This document shows, in pieces, positions 34,557 through 46,751 of a stretch of DNA of 64,000 nucleotides; within the stretch, counting starts at the first letter, position 1; each line of letters begins with the position of its first letter. The DNA lies in the NCBI GenBank assembly GCA_038501625.1, contig JAZAYU010000009.1, positions 11,832,396-11,896,395 on the forward strand, in the 5' to 3' direction. Position numbers and translations under genes: made by a program. Source of the DNA: Corbicula japonica (lineage: Eukaryota; Mollusca; Bivalvia; Venerida; Cyrenidae). Under the pieces are notes generated by a model. That model saw only the letters and a list, made by a program, of their open reading frames with translations, did no database searches and was not told the DNA's origin.

Positions 34557-35553
34557 ATATTTATAGCTAGTTCAACCAAGGGAGCCAAATGCTACTGTCT
34601 TATTTGATTATTTGTTGTTAGTTATCTGATCACATTGAATTATTGGTTCCGCATGGCTGTTTCTCTTGTTACTCTTTATTTTTATCATTTTTTACATGGG
34701 CATTATAGAAAGGTGACTGGTTAGCAAATCCATGAAATCATGGTAGCACTTCAGCTGGGTTGTTGGATTTCATAGTTAACAAACCAACAAACTGTTGATC
34801 AATTTGCCTACAGGTGATGGAGAGTAGTATTACTGATTCTGCCATAGGCATCCTATAGATAATATATTTATGCGGTTTCTACTCCCATAAATAATTCTGG
34901 AAAACTGGAAGGCAGTCCGGAATATTCACCATTTACCAGTCACAGTAAATTTATCACATCAAATCAAAGATCGGTCGCATGTTCCTGTATTCCTGGAGGG
35001 TTGGGTACATTTAGTGCTATCCTTGTCCGGCTGTTTGCCCTTCACAAATCTGCTTTCCTTAGCATATCTTGGTAACCTCTAAACCCATAGATTGTCAGAA
35101 CAGGGAGAAGTTGTTCCGAATTTAGGGAGAGGTCGTCCAGGATTTCAGCTTTCTGTATTAAACATGTAGGGAAAGACTTCTCCACTGGCTGAGAGGAGGG
35201 AGAAGTTCTGGACATTTGGGAGACTATTTCTCCGAAGTCTCCCTCTAAGCCATTCCCTGAAAGTGTACAAAAGTGTTTTTTTTACACACCATGTTGAGTT
35301 GCTCTTGGTAACTTCAAGATTATGTGCTTTGCTTGAGGTAGTAAACTCAGCTCTATACACAAAGGTCAAGCTCTGAACCAATCTTGCACCCCTTATTATC
35401 ACCTTGTATGATATTTTTGCAATTACTGGTATATTCAGTGATTTAAAATTAACAATTAATTTTGCATGCAATCAAAACCTGTGTTTTTAATATCATCCAC
35501 TTGACTATTCTTTTAAAGGATAATCAATTCTGAGGAAATCATTGGTGGTGAAG
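34557..35553. other. no gene; dispersed repeat at 35098-35268
   Basis: A block at 35098-35268 (AGGGAGAAGTT ... CTCCCTCTAAGCCATTCCCT) has a relative at 35800-35955. Both contain GGGAGAAGTTCTGGA, TTCCAGC/TTTCAGCTTTCT and TAAGCCATTCCCT. They look like two copies of one short dispersed element lying either side of the candidate exon at 35554. Confidence 0.45.
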
Positions 35554-35634
35554 ATGTCAGAACAATCAGAAGTTATTTCAGAGGTCTCCACAGGGCACAA
35601 AGTTTCAGCTGACCCCTGTGTGTGTATCTATCAG
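35554..35634 (+). CDS. candidate first coding exon, unidentified gene
   Basis: An ATG opens 27 codons (begins MSEQSEVISE, ends ADPCVCIYQ) and ends exactly at CAG|GTAACT, a good donor. An acceptor-like TTCTTTTAAAG lies about 35 bp upstream, so the exon could carry the end of a 5' UTR. The residue mix looks like protein more than most frames here. I do not recognise the protein. It does not join in frame to the candidate exons at 42344 and 46752, so at least one exon would be missing or wrong. Confidence 0.25.
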
Positions 35635-36197
35635 GTAACTCTTTACCATTCCATGTGAACAATTGTGATCACTATCCAGTGTTTGGTATTTGTTGCAATA
35701 ACTTGACTAATATTTATACTGTGCTGGGCTTGGATCCATGTCTAGAACTTTAGAACAGACAAACAAGTTGATTAATAGACCTCTATTCAAGGATTGGCTT
35801 AGTCGGTAAGTATAGGGAGAAGTTTTTTCTAATTTGAGGGAGAAGTTTAGTAAGTTTCCAGCTTTCTAAAAAAATTCTCCATCGGCTCATTAGAGGGAGA
35901 AGTTCTGGAAATTTGGGGGACTATTTCTCCATCTAAGCCATTCCCTGTCTACTTGTTCTTAGTCTTGACTGATGTAGATTATTACAGATTATGAAAATTA
36001 AATATTTTTATAATTAAATACACAAATCCATATATAAAGTGTTTATATTTTGCATATAAATGTTTATCATCCATACTAACAGTTGATGTTTTGGTTGAGT
36101 TTCAGTAATTTTATCAAGCGGATATGGTGGTCCAAAAGGGTTAAAAATTTGTTGGTAATAGAACTTGTAAATATTAATAAGAGTGCTAAACTGACAC

Positions 36198-36960
36198 AAA
36201 ATACGCCCGTCAAAATGCTGATCATCAAAGTTGCGTAACGATCCGATGAATATTATTCGACTTGGAGAGCAGATACCGCTAATTCAGTTTTTGGACAATT
36301 CAAGGGCCATAATTCAGGAGTGCCTGGGGGGATTCGGCAGGTTATAGAACTTGGTCGAGATATTATGCCCACCAACATATTCACCAAGTTTGATAAAGAC
36401 CGGATGAAAACTCTGACTTAGAGAGCGGAAACAGTAATTTTGGACAATTCAAGGGCCATAATTCAGGAGTGCCTGGGGCTGGTTATAGAACTTGGTCAAG
36501 ATATTATGACCACCAACATATTCACCAAGTTTGATAAAGACCGGATGAAAACTCTTTGACTTAGAGAGCGTAAACCCTTATTTTGGACAATTCAAGGGCC
36601 ATAATTCAGGAGTGCATGGGGGGATTTGGCTGGTTATAGAACTTGGTCGAGATATTATGTCCACCAACATATTCACCAAGTTTGATAAAGACCGGATGAA
36701 AACTCTTTGACTTTGAGAGCGGAAACAGTAATTTTGGACAATTCAAGGGCCATAATTCAGGAAAGCCTGGGGGGATTTGGCTGGTTATAGAACTTGGTCG
36801 AGATATTATGCCCACCAACATATTCACCAAGTTTGATAAAGATCGGATGAAAACTCTTTGACTTAGAGAGCTGAAACCATGTGGACGCCGCCCACCCGCC
36901 CGCCCGCCCGCTGCAGGTGTTCCCATCATACGTCCCGTTTTTCAAACAGGCGTATAATAA
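36198..36960 (-). mobile_element. pearl/Helentron-like element with four tandem units, element P1
   Basis: On the minus strand it begins TTATTATACGCCTGTTTG, whose complement-like arm ACGGGACGTAT follows to form a hairpin head. A GCGGGCGGGC tetranucleotide run comes next, then about four units of 143-151 bp marked by TTGGACAATTCAAGGGCC (sites at 36291, 36440, 36583, 36734). It closes with ACGGGCGTATTTT, repeating the head arm. This is the plan of the bivalve 'pearl' elements: unique head, tetranucleotide run, core repeats. Two minus-strand frames of 62 and 107 codons are products of the repeat. Confidence 0.65.
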
Positions 36961-37011
36961 ACATTGTTTCTTATCTAGAAGTTTTATGGAGACCTTAAGA
37001 GTGCTGTGGAA

Positions 37012-37905
37012 TGTATCCTTTCCACGACCATAACGTATTTAAACGTGACAAAATTTTGACTTCCCAAAACCCGACCCTGTTTTACGCGAAGACGCCCGAA
37101 ACGTATTTAAACATATCAAAAAATCGCTTTTCAAAACCCGAACCTGTTTTTTTGTCGGAAACCCGTCGATTTATTTTTCTTTTTTAAAAGTCCTTACTTT
37201 GGTGGCTATTTAAAAGAACAGGGAATCATCGATCAGTATTTTAAAACTATTAGTCCTTTGAACGCATTGCATATTTTCTCTCAAATATAATTTAGTTAGA
37301 AATTGAATACATTTGACTTAGATAATCTGATAAGAAAATTAGTAATTTTAAAAAGTTCAATTTTAAGAAAAAAAATCTAATTACATGTGTTGCTGTTTCT
37401 TCATATTTCATTGTCAAAATAAAAAAGTGGCTCCAAAACAGTTATTTATTATTTTAAAAAATTCCTTTATCTACCTAGTAATAACTTAAAAATGACATTT
37501 TTTGCAATGGCATAAAAATTAATTACTGTTCATTAGATTAATTAATTTACGGAATTTTACATTACAGTCTTCCTGCGATAAACCGAATTTTTCACCCATT
37601 ACGTAAAAGAGCGTTGAAATTGGGATTTTAATGCACTATTCTTGATATGCATTTTCCACCTTTTTTACAGAAGAAACACTGTAACGTTAGATAACGTGTT
37701 TTACAGTTATTTATCGGGTTTCTTACCATGTTGAAAATTCCGAATTTCATTAAAAGGTAGAATACCGGTAACGGACAAAAGCGTATATGCTTTATTCAAA
37801 CATACACTTATCAACAGGCATTAAAAAAAATTTACGCAAATTTACGTTATGGGTTTTAAAATCGTGAAAAAATCTGGAAAACAGGGTCTGGCGCGGAAAG
37901 GATAT
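37012..37905. mobile_element. degenerate terminal-inverted-repeat DNA element
   Basis: The left end ATGTATCCTTTCCACG is matched in inverse by GCGCGGAAAGGATATGTAT at the right. Inside both ends are CCCGACCCTGTTTT-type sequences (inverse CAGGGTCTGG on the right) and ATAACGTA. The interior is AT-rich with no coding frame. About 0.9 kb, class unassigned. Confidence 0.45.
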
Positions 37906-38357
37906 GTATTTTTTAAGAAATCATGGAATCTGCTCTATATAAATGAGTTTTCAATAATAATGATACAATTTATTCTCATAAAGATAAGCTAAGACTGACA
38001 ATAAAACCAGTAATTCCCCACAAACTGATGTGCAAGTCAGATGTTTTTTAGTTCTGTTAATATTACATGTAATAGTATAACAATGGCGATAACAGTGATA
38101 AAAGTCCCTAAAAATACCAGATAAATTTATACCATGATGGTGAAAGGGAGATAATTAAGCTTGGTCAGATTTTAGTGATGAAGTGAGTTATTCCACCTGA
38201 ACAAGCAGGAACATTAATATTCCCTATATAACTGTTAAGTGATTGGTTGACTTTATTGCTATGTTAATTACTAAATATATTATCTGTTACAATTATCACT
38301 TAGAATAATGAAAATGCCAGGAATGCCAGGTAAATACATGAGCATAGTATTGAATTG

Positions 38358-38450
38358 AACCCTTTCCTCCATATATTCCCCTTTATGGCATGGACATACA
38401 GTGTAGATCCAGATTAGCCAGCACATCTGTGGTCAGATCCACAAGCACAA
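38358..38450. mobile_element. TTAA MITE family B, left fragment
   Basis: Starts AACCCTTTCCTCC and continues through GTGTAGATCCAGATTAGCCA to CTGTGGTCAGATCC, then stops. The end and first internal palindrome of family B (full copies at 39339 and 47099) are present; the right part is missing. Confidence 0.55.
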
Positions 38451-39015
38451 AATTAAAATTAAAATCTTTTAAGGTTTGATAATAAGGTACTATTACTATA
38501 GCATGTATTTCTTATGATATGATGTTGAAAATTTCAATTAACGAAGTTGCAAATTTAAACTTTTAATTGTTTGAAGGAAAGCCAGCGAACATGCTTTAAA
38601 CCACCAATTCTTGAAGAAAACCTATTCTTGGAGAGTAGATATGCCTCCCCCAGGTAAAGTTTTCAACATCATGCTTGTGTTTTAATGCCACCAAAGTTTG
38701 TTTAGGGCACACTTTCATCATGAAATGTTAGGGAAAGTTTATTTGTCTTTCCACAGCTGTTGCATTTGAAGTCTGAAAATAACACCAATTGTAGAAAAAT
38801 GAGCAACCAAAATAGTCTCTGCTTCTTGTTTTCAAAAAACAGATGCTTGTGAAGAGCAGTGTTTCTTGGTAGAAATGGAATCTGTAGGTTTTAATTGCAA
38901 GCCCACATTAAACATTAAAACTAAAAGCTTTGAGTATAGAATTTGTCACATTTTCGAACAGTGTAGACATTTAAGACCATCCATGAATGTGTACAATCTT
39001 GAATGTTTACTATTC

Positions 39016-39200
39016 AATTAAACCTTTCCTCCATATTTATGCCTTCATGCCATTGGGAACAGTGTAGATCCAGATCGGCCAGTACGTCCATGCTATCTGA
39101 TGAGGATCTGCACTTTTCTCTTTTTGATTTGTTAGGATTTTCCGGCCAAATAGCTGACAGTTCAGATCCTGTTCAGACAGCACGAATGAGAATTTAGGTT
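39016..39200. mobile_element. TTAA MITE family B, diverged copy
   Basis: AACCTTTCCTCCATATTTAT ... GATCCAGATCGGCCAG ... GATGAGGATCTGCAC ... TTTTTGATTTGTTAGG ... CAGATCCTGTTCAGACAGC. The order matches family B through the second internal palindrome; the last 40 bp are missing. Confidence 0.6.
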
Positions 39201-39338
39201 ATTCGCCTTCACAAAGCAGGTAGGATTATTTCAGTTAAACATAATATCAATTAAAATGTTTCAGTGTGTGATGACAAAACTTAAGATTAAACTAAAGTTA
39301 AAGGGGTGAAAACAAGAAGGTTTTATCTGCTTCTTTAT

Positions 39339-39580
39339 TTAACACTCTCCTCCATAGATAAACATTTATTGCATGGGCGAACAGTGTAGATTCAGATCAG
39401 CCGGCACATCCATGCTGTCTGATCAGGATCTGCACTGTTTGCTTTTTGATTCATTAGGTTATTTCCGACCAAAATGCGACCAGTGCAGATCCTGCTCAGC
39501 CGGCACGGATGTGCCGACTGATCTGGATCTACACTGGTTGCACATGCGTAAAAATGCGTATTTATGGAGAAAAGGGTTAA
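39339..39580. mobile_element. TTAA MITE family B, full-length 242 bp
   Basis: Runs from TTAACACTCTCC to GAAAAGGGTTAA. Two internal palindromic modules are present (GATTCAGATCAGCCGGCAC and CGGCACGGATGTGCCG), separated by TTTTTGATTCATTAGGTTAT. Ends of TTAA plus a CCCTTTCC-type inverted repeat suggest a non-autonomous piggyBac-like element with TTAA targets. This is inferred from the ends only. The 71- and 75-codon frames are shadows of the palindromes. Confidence 0.7.
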
Positions 39581-39650
39581 TATCACTAAGAACCTTTTAG
39601 CTTTCATTGATGAGGATGCCAGCCTTGTATACTAAATAAAAAATGCTAAT

Positions 39651-39875
39651 GGACAAAAGTCTTGTCCGGTAGGATGATTGGAACTTTTTGCATGCCAAGT
39701 TTTAACACATTACTCTACTGGCAGTAGTGGCTCAAATTCTGAAATTCTTTTTTCATTGAATGCATTAAAATGTCCTTTTTCCATTGATACCAAATTCATG
39801 CAATGCAATGTGGAATTGAGATTTAACGCTTTCAAAAGATATTATGGAAAACCATACCGGACAAAACTTTTGTCC
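39651..39875. mobile_element. small MITE with 24-bp terminal inverted repeats
   Basis: 225 bp between GGACAAAAGTCTTGTCCGG and its near-exact inverse CCGGACAAAACTTTTGTCC. Each end is itself palindromic (GGACAAAAG/CTTGTCC). A matching 16-mer is at 1069. The 81-codon frame inside has no support as a gene. Confidence 0.65.
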
Positions 39876-39924
39876 ATAAGTATATTATGGCGATATGGGA
39901 GAAGTAAAACACCTTTTTGGTAAT

Positions 39925-40270
39925 GTTGGCTATGACTTTGCCATTTCTTAGTATTTTTTCATTAAATTTTCAAATTATATTGCTTATGACAACACAGTCA
40001 TGATATTGCCAAACTCTTTTTGGCCAGTGTCACATTGATTAAGCCCCTTTTTATACTTGGATTTTGTCATGAAAACTTAACATTGGCTATTATAAAACTT
40101 TGCCATTTCTTAATATTTCTTCATCAATCTTTAAAATTATATTACTTATAAATTACAACAAGGTCATGATGCTAAATTCTTAAGGTCAAAGTCACATTAT
40201 TTTGACAGACTTATGCCCCTTTCTGTACTTGGATTTTTTATTCTGTCAAAGTACAAGAGAGCGACACAAG
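39925..40270. repeat. two-unit tandem repeat, about 162 bp
   Basis: CTTTGCCATTTCTTA occurs at 39936 and 40098, each followed by TTAATATTTCTTCATCAATC-type sequence, ATTATATT-CTTAT, a GTCATGAT motif, TGTCACATT/AGTCACATT and CCCCTTTNTNTACTTGG. This is the layout of a worn pearl-like core repeat, but no hairpin head was found. Confidence 0.45.
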
Positions 40271-40674
40271 TGTTCAATTGAACACCCATGTTGTTTTTTA
40301 AAAGATGTACTGTAAGATATATTTCTTTTCACAGCTTAAATTATAACTATTTTGTGAGGTGAATATCTGTTTAATTGTCTAGAAAATACCTGTTAATTAC
40401 AGCTGTCAGTGGTGAGCACCCAGGCAGTTGGGCAGAAGGCAGGTTTCCAGGTTCTCTCATGACAGTCATGTCTACACGATTGTATGCACGCTTGATGCTG
40501 ATAGCACGCTGTTGTTGTTTTGATAGGAGTTCTAAGATTTTTTGGTAATTATGCAGTTTCATGCTTTTCTAATGAGATAGCTGTTGTTGTTAGATAAGAG
40601 AAATTACAGTTTTACTGCCAATTATTTTCTTCTGTATTTTATCGTTTTAATATAAAATTATCTTTTAACCCTTT

Positions 40675-40735
40675 CCTCGATATATACTCATTTTTACACA
40701 TGTGCAACCAGTGTAGATCCAGATCAGACAGCGCA
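40675..40735. mobile_element. TTAA MITE family B, left end fragment
   Basis: TTAACCCTTTCCTCGATATA ... CCAGTGTAGATCCAGATCAG, then cut off at an A/T run and unrelated sequence. Confidence 0.6.
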
Positions 40736-40896
40736 TTTTTTTAAAAAAAAAGACAACCCCTCCCCCTCACTAGTACTTCCAGCAGGGGTTCTAGCTTTAT
40801 ATTGGAACTTATTTCAGTTCAGCTAAAACTTGAACACTAATAAGTACTATTAAGTGTACACTTACTGGAAAGCTGGTCATTGGCCAGTACATTAAG

Positions 40897-41440
40897 CCCT
40901 AGTTACACTGACGGTCAGTGCCCAATCGGTTATTTAAAGTTACTCGCTGTTTCGATTGGTTGTCATGCATTATTTTATTTCTGGTTTTCTGTGTAAACAG
41001 CCATCGGTGATTGACAAGTGTTCAACAAATATTTCATGGGTTGCTGGTACAATTTAATTCTCATTTTTTTGGTTGGTGGTAAGAATAAGTTAATCGGTTG
41101 CTTATTGGTTGCCCATCATAGATAGGTTGTAGACAGGTTATTGATTGTAGACAGGTTATCCTTCGGTAATGATCGGTTGTAGACAGGATGTTATTGTAAC
41201 ATTGTTTGTAGGTCGGTTATTTGTAAAATAGTTTCACCGATCGAGAATTTTAAACATGTCTAAAAATCCCACTTGGTAATTTTTCACCAATGAAACTCAT
41301 CTTTCCCTAACTGCAGTTGATAGGTGGAAAACAGGTGACCAATAGTTGACGAAGGTGTTAAATCTCTTGTAATCTGTTCACTCCATAATTTGGCTTAAAA
41401 AAACTACCAATCAATCACTGATGGCTCTTTGTAACTGGGG
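40897..41440. mobile_element. DNA element with imperfect 50-bp inverted ends; GGTTGTAGACAGG repeats inside
   Basis: The left end (CCCTAGTTACACTGACGGTCAGTG, written here only in part as CTAGTTACACTGA and GGTCAGTG) is matched inversely on the right by CACTGATGG and TTTGTAACTGGGG. CAATCGGTTATTT has its inverse partner near 41400. Between them, 41095-41220 holds several copies of GGTTGTAGACAGGTTAT. No coding frame. About 545 bp, class not assigned. Confidence 0.5.
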
Positions 41441-41755
41441 TGTTACCTGAAGAAAAATTGCTTGTAACTACTTCTGACCCTAATAACCCCACACAAACAC
41501 TTGAAAACAAAAATGGACCCAGGTTTGTAGGTGTTCATTTTCACAAGTGTACTAGGTTGTATTTGAGCAGCATTGATGATGATAGCACCCTCTTGTTGAT
41601 TTGATAGATTTCTTAGTTTTTTGGTAATTATGTGGTTTCTTAGGTAATTATATGGTTGCTTGTCTTAGATCTAAGTAGGTAGATATAAACAGTGACAGTA
41701 CACCTGGTAATCATTGATATACCTGGCTGCTTATCAAAGCATATGAAGTTTTATT

Positions 41756-41992
41756 TTAACCCATTACTCCATAGATACACCTTAATTGCGTGGGCGAACA
41801 ATGTAGATCCAGATCAGCTAGCTTATTTGTGCCATCTGATCAGGATATGCATTGTTAACCTTTTTGATTTATTAGGTTATTTTTGACCAAGATGCTACCA
41901 GTGCAGATACAGATCAGATGGCAAGAATGTGCCAGCTGATCTGGATCTACACCGGTTGCATGTGCGATAAAATGTCTTGAGGAAAGTGGTCA
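41756..41992. mobile_element. TTAA MITE family B, nearly full copy
   Basis: Begins TTAACCCATTACTCC, passes both internal modules (GATCCAGATCAGCTAGC; ATGTGCCAGCTGATCTGG) and ends in a worn GAGGAAAGTGGTCAA, where the right TTAA has been lost. Confidence 0.65.
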
Positions 41993-42343
41993 AATTAGTT
42001 ACATAATATGATGTAAGAGATAATTTAAGGTCTTCAATATCTTGAACACAGCTATACTTGTTTGCACTTTTGTTTTACATTTTTTCTCTATATGCCTAGA
42101 AAGACATTTAATGTCGGTAATTTTCATACACTTAAATTAACATAGTAGCTAGCATAGGCTGCAACTTGGCAATGTTTGCAAAACTTCTAGCTGAACCCCC
42201 ATTTGCTTTAATTTTTCAAAATATGCATTATTATTGCCTATTTAAAATAGTACACTTAAGCATATTTGAAAGCAATATAAACTAAACTTCTGAGTGAGAA
42301 ATTAAAAGTTTAATATCTTTTTGACAGTTGTTTTCAATTGCAG

Positions 42344-42408
42344 CAAGTGCCACCCAGCTCAGAAACAAGTATGGGTTTGAAGTTGGTCATCACCTCAGTG
42401 CTAAAATG
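42344..42408 (+). CDS. candidate internal exon, unidentified gene
   Basis: 65 bp between TTTTCAATTGCAG and ATG|GTATAT. The frame SATQLRNKYGFEVGHHLSAK is open through the exon; the other phase needed for a direct join to the exon at 35634 reads QVPPSSETSMG and then hits a stop in the next candidate. No protein recognised. Splice signals alone make this weak. Confidence 0.2.
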
Positions 42409-43055
42409 GTATATCTTCTTAATATTTCAATAGTACTTATACTGTTTTGCAATCAGGGGATGAGATTAGCACTCAAATTTTTTCAGCCAGTCAGGTTATT
42501 ATTCATTAGTGTGTTTTGACAGAATTTTTTATTCTACAGCATACCGTGTAGACCCGAACCAGGTTGCATGGAAGCAGACTGTCCTGGGTCTGTACTGTTC
42601 ACAAGATATTAAACACCATTACATGTATTACACTTGCAAATATTTAGTTTCTGTCATGTTATTTTATCATTGGATTTGATATGGTAACAGTGCAGCCTCA
42701 TTTCCTCATTGCATAGAAAATCTCTTGTACAAGACCTGCACATTTAAACATGTAAAGCTGAGCTCATGCACTTATCTATCTTTCTTGCTATATTGATAAT
42801 GCATATTACTAGTTGGCAACAGGTATCAGTTAGGTAAGTGATAAATCTGAATGTTGTTGCACGAGTGCATACACTTCCAGCTGCAATCAATGCTGAAGAG
42901 TCAAAACCACTTGTTAAACATAAAAATTCTTTAGAGTTTTGATCCAAGTCAATTATCAGTGATATTTTCTTATGTTTCTAAATTTTCATTACAACCAAAG
43001 AGAAAATTTAAAGCAGTCATATTGTTTAGAACTTACTTGAAATATTTAGCAAACG

Positions 43056-43545
43056 TTCTGCTGAACACATGTTGACATGAAAAATAAATGAAGCTGAAAA
43101 GCTGTTTAACACTTTCTGCTGAACACAAGTCAGTAGTGTTAAGCCCATTTTCTGCTAAACACAGATCATAAATGTTTAGCTCATTGTTGGCTCACATAAG
43201 AATTGTTCAGCTCATACTCTGCTAAACATGTCAGATGTGTATTGAGCACATATTCTGTTAATCACATCAGATATGTGTTTGGTTCATTTTCTGCTGAACA
43301 CATTTGAAGTTTTTAGCCCATATTCTGCTTAACACATCAGATATGTGTTAAGTCCATTTTCTGCTGAACACATCAGACGTGTTTAGCCCACATTCTGCTG
43401 AACACACATTGTTTATGATTTAAGTTCATTATCAGATGAACACATCAGAAGTGTTTAGCCAAATTCTGATGAACACACATTGTTATGTGTTATTAATTTT
43501 TCTGCTGAACACAGATAATGAGTTTAATCTCTTGACTGTTTAGCT
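43056..43545 (+). repeat. minisatellite, about 35-bp unit with an internal palindrome
   Basis: About thirteen irregular copies of a unit near TTCTGCTGAACACATCAGA followed by TGTGTTTAGCCCAT. The core AACACATC-GATGTGTT is an inverted repeat, so each unit can form a small hairpin. Start sites include about 43056, 43114, 43150, 43216, 43252, 43288, 43323 and 43358. Confidence 0.7.
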
Positions 43546-43874
43546 CGGATCATGTGTTTAACCTTTATACTATTCGGTACTGGTATGATGCATTTACTTA
43601 TTATCCTGACATAGATGAGATGGTCTGAAAACTGATCAGTGTTCACATAATCATCTCCTTCAAAATGTGTTGCACCTTGTCTGCTTAATTAATATCAACT
43701 AATTAATAATTTTCATGTAATAATAATAAATCATTGGTAATTAGTATAATTATGTATTTATTTTGATGAATACTGCCCAATAAACAAGTAACACTAGATG
43801 TAAAATACAAACAACTTCCTCACAGGGGTGGAGAAGGTCAATAACACTGTAGAAAACAGATGAAATGACTTCAA

Positions 43875-44075
43875 TTCCAACTAAGGCTGATCCATGATTA
43901 CAGGTGAGACTTATCCAAGATTCAAACTGAGGCTGATCCAAGATGCATGTGAGCTGATCACGATTCCAAATGATGCTGAGTTTTGACTGCGGCTGAACCA
44001 TGATTCCAGCTGTGACTGATCCATTATTCCAAATGAGGGCAGGTCCGTGATTCTAACTGTGGCTAATAAAGATTG
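43875..44075. repeat. degenerate minisatellite, about 28-bp unit
   Basis: Repeated GATTCCAACTGAGGCTGATC-type phrases (GGCTGATCCATGATT, GAGGCTGATCCAAGAT, GCGGCTGAACCATGATTCC, GTGACTGATCCATTATTCC). The minus-strand frames of 65 and 83 codons across it read as repeats (QPQSKLSIIWN, LGIMDQSQLES). Confidence 0.55.
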
Positions 44076-44200
44076 CCAGTATAAAAGAAGGTAAGAAAAT
44101 TCAGACAATATTAAATTGGTACTTTGTGTTTGCTGTTTGGCAGATTCCTGGATTCAAAGTCTTGCAGCTTCTGAAGCTGAGGATTCTGAGACATGGACTG

Positions 44201-44317
44201 AAGGTTATAAAACTGAGATTGGAAACCAGTCTCAAATCTCAAGCATCTGATTGGCTGATATGGCGACCAGTATGCTTGAGATTTGAGACTGGTTTCCATG
44301 CTCAGTTTTATAACCTT
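44201..44317. mobile_element. family A foldback MITE, copy 10 (centre shortened)
   Basis: AAGGTTATAAAACTGAGATT ... CTGATATGGCGACCAGTATGC ... TTTTATAACCTT (segments shown separately). The outer arms match copy 9 closely; about 20 bp of the inner right arm is deleted, as in copy 4. The 85- and 88-codon frames across it are shadows. Confidence 0.75.
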
Positions 44318-44570
44318 GGGCACTGGAGCATGTTGTGCAAGTGTACTTACCAAATCCTGGTCCTGGAAGATAACCATCTGTAACGGTTTGCTAATTGTTT
44401 AACAAGAGGCCCTGCCAAGGTACTATAAACTGTTACTCTGTTATTATTGATATGTAAATCTATTGCAACCAAGAGAGATAAGAGTGTTCATAAGAAGTAG
44501 TATAATATCTATATGAATATATATATATCTTTTTTTTTAATTATTTTTGAAAAATTGATAGTTTTTCAAT

Positions 44571-44727
44571 TTCCAACTTAAACACATTAAAATTAATTAA
44601 AATTTTCAGGCTTGTATATGTTTTTTTAAGATATCACAAGAAATATAGTTTTCAACTTAAACACATTAAAATTAATTAAAATTTTCATGCTTGTATGTGT
44701 TTTTGTGAAGATATCACAAGAAATATG
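44571..44727. repeat. tandem duplication, about 79-bp unit, two copies
   Basis: Both copies contain CAACTTAAACACATTAAAAT, TAATTAAAATTTTCA-GCTTG and GATATCACAAGAAATAT. They differ at a handful of bases. Confidence 0.75.
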
Positions 44728-46751
44728 CACATGGCTGATAAGTTCTAGACATTGTTTTCTTCTGCTAACCACACATTAACATTTCACATTTTTTGGAAGT
44801 GCGAACATTATCTGGGCAAAGATGCAAATGAGTTTTATTACTTCAGGGAATAAATGGACCCCACAATAAGATGTTATGTTATAATTCTGATAGTTGCAAT
44901 ATTGTGGCTGGTTGATCAAATTTTTATTAATAAACAGATCTACACAATTTTGGAGTATGTTTACTTACAAAACAACTTGGCTGACTTTTAAATGAATTGG
45001 TGTAGAGAAATTTGAATATTTGTAAAAGCAGGTTTAAAAGTGTATTTAAAGCTAATAAAATGACCAAAACTTTTCTTTTTAGAAATAAATTTGAGATAAA
45101 GTTAAAAGTCTTGCATATATGCATTAATTCTTAAGAAAAGAAGCACATTTTTAGGAAAACTGTTTATTTCAACAAGCAGACTTGGGACTTCTGTGAATTT
45201 ATGTTGCTATATCAATTTACATAAAAAACTCAAAAAATGTTCAAAAAGTTTATTCAGTTATCTTTTATTTTATGAGTCATTTTTACAACCGTTTTAATGT
45301 GTAGAAAAATGTAAATGAAAACATTGGGTAAATTACCAATTAAGTTAGTGTTGAATATGATGCAGTGTGTTCTGTGGCGTTAGCCAATGGGGTAACTGCT
45401 ATCCCATAAAGTAAAGGTGTTGAATTAAGAAAATAATAAAGCATCATTGAACTAGATTTTATAATTTAAAAATCAAAATTTTGGTTTTGGTGCAGTACAT
45501 GTATACAGAGAGGATTATTTTATCTTGCATATCCTAATCTATCAAAGTTTTCTAGTTTTGTTAAAAAAAAAAACACACACACTTAAAATGTGATGGCAAT
45601 GATATGATTTTGGTAATTTGTTGGTGCAGGTATTATTGAGCAGTTATTTCCATAGGGTAAAATCATAAAGGCGTTTTTCCCTTGCTAAGGGTATGCAATA
45701 AAAACAAGATATTTAAAATAGCTTTTAAAGCAACTTAAATCATTCAAGAAAATAAAAGCAATTCTTGATAAAAAAGGAGCAATAACAAAATCTTTCCTTT
45801 TCTTTCAAATTGAATTTTCTTTCCTGCAATTTAGTTATTTCAGGTTCAATAAAATAAAAAAATTGTACCATCTAATTGATTAAAATAGGTTCATTCTGTC
45901 AGAGTTGTGAATTCTAGTGATTTTATCTTTAATCTGAAGAGTTGAATCTGTTATTTCCTTCAAAATAGAATTACAAAGTCGTAGATAAGTTAAAAGATAT
46001 AGGAGAGAAAAATCCTGTGGTGCTATAATTCTGTGATTGCTTTTGGCAATGCATATAATCGTACCTGGGACTACCTGAAAAACCGAATGTGATAGAGGAC
46101 TGTTATACAGTTCCATGACTGCTTTATTATATGAGAAAAAAACACTGTTGTCAGATGGTGGTATCAAAAAATTGAGGTTTTAATGTTTTTAATGTTCAAG
46201 GAGAATGAATAAATAGTATTAAATTAGTGATACGGAGGTGTTATTTAACAGTATGAAAGTGAATTTGATGGAAGATCCATGAAGTGTGGATCCATCAAGA
46301 AGATAAACATATTTTATTCAATAATTTATTAATCTTTCTATAAATTATCTACATTTTATAAATATAAAAGTTGTTTGTAGACATTATGACAAGTAGTGTT
46401 GAAAGTGTTTATATGCTGTATCAAGGTGATTTTTTATCCAGACTCTCTGAAATTGCTATTAGAACTGATGCAGACTTTTAAAGAATTATAATTAGTTGGC
46501 AAAGATTAAAGATTTTTAATTTTACATTTAATTAGATTGCTTGTATTTGCAAGAGGTTATGTTATTGTTTGATGTTATTAAAGTGTTAGTTGGTTGAAGA
46601 CTGACTCATGTAATAGAGTTGATGCAGATTTTAAACAATTACAATGAAACTTTGTGCTGTGTTACAAAAGAAGTGAAAGTTGAGAAGTTTCTCATTGTTA
46701 ATTGTTGTTGGATTATTGGTGAGTTTTAATTAAATTTGACATTTTTGATAG
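44728..46751. other. no gene recognised
   Basis: AT-rich noncoding DNA. The minus-strand 95-codon frame at 45880-46167 (ends HNSDRMNLF) has no recognisable domain, signal peptide or splice context and is left uncalled. Confidence 0.35.

Noticed and set aside
36606..36945. Minus-strand frames of 62 and 107 codons containing LGEYVGGHNISTKF twice
   Set aside because: The repeated phrase comes from the tandem units of the pearl-like element P1.
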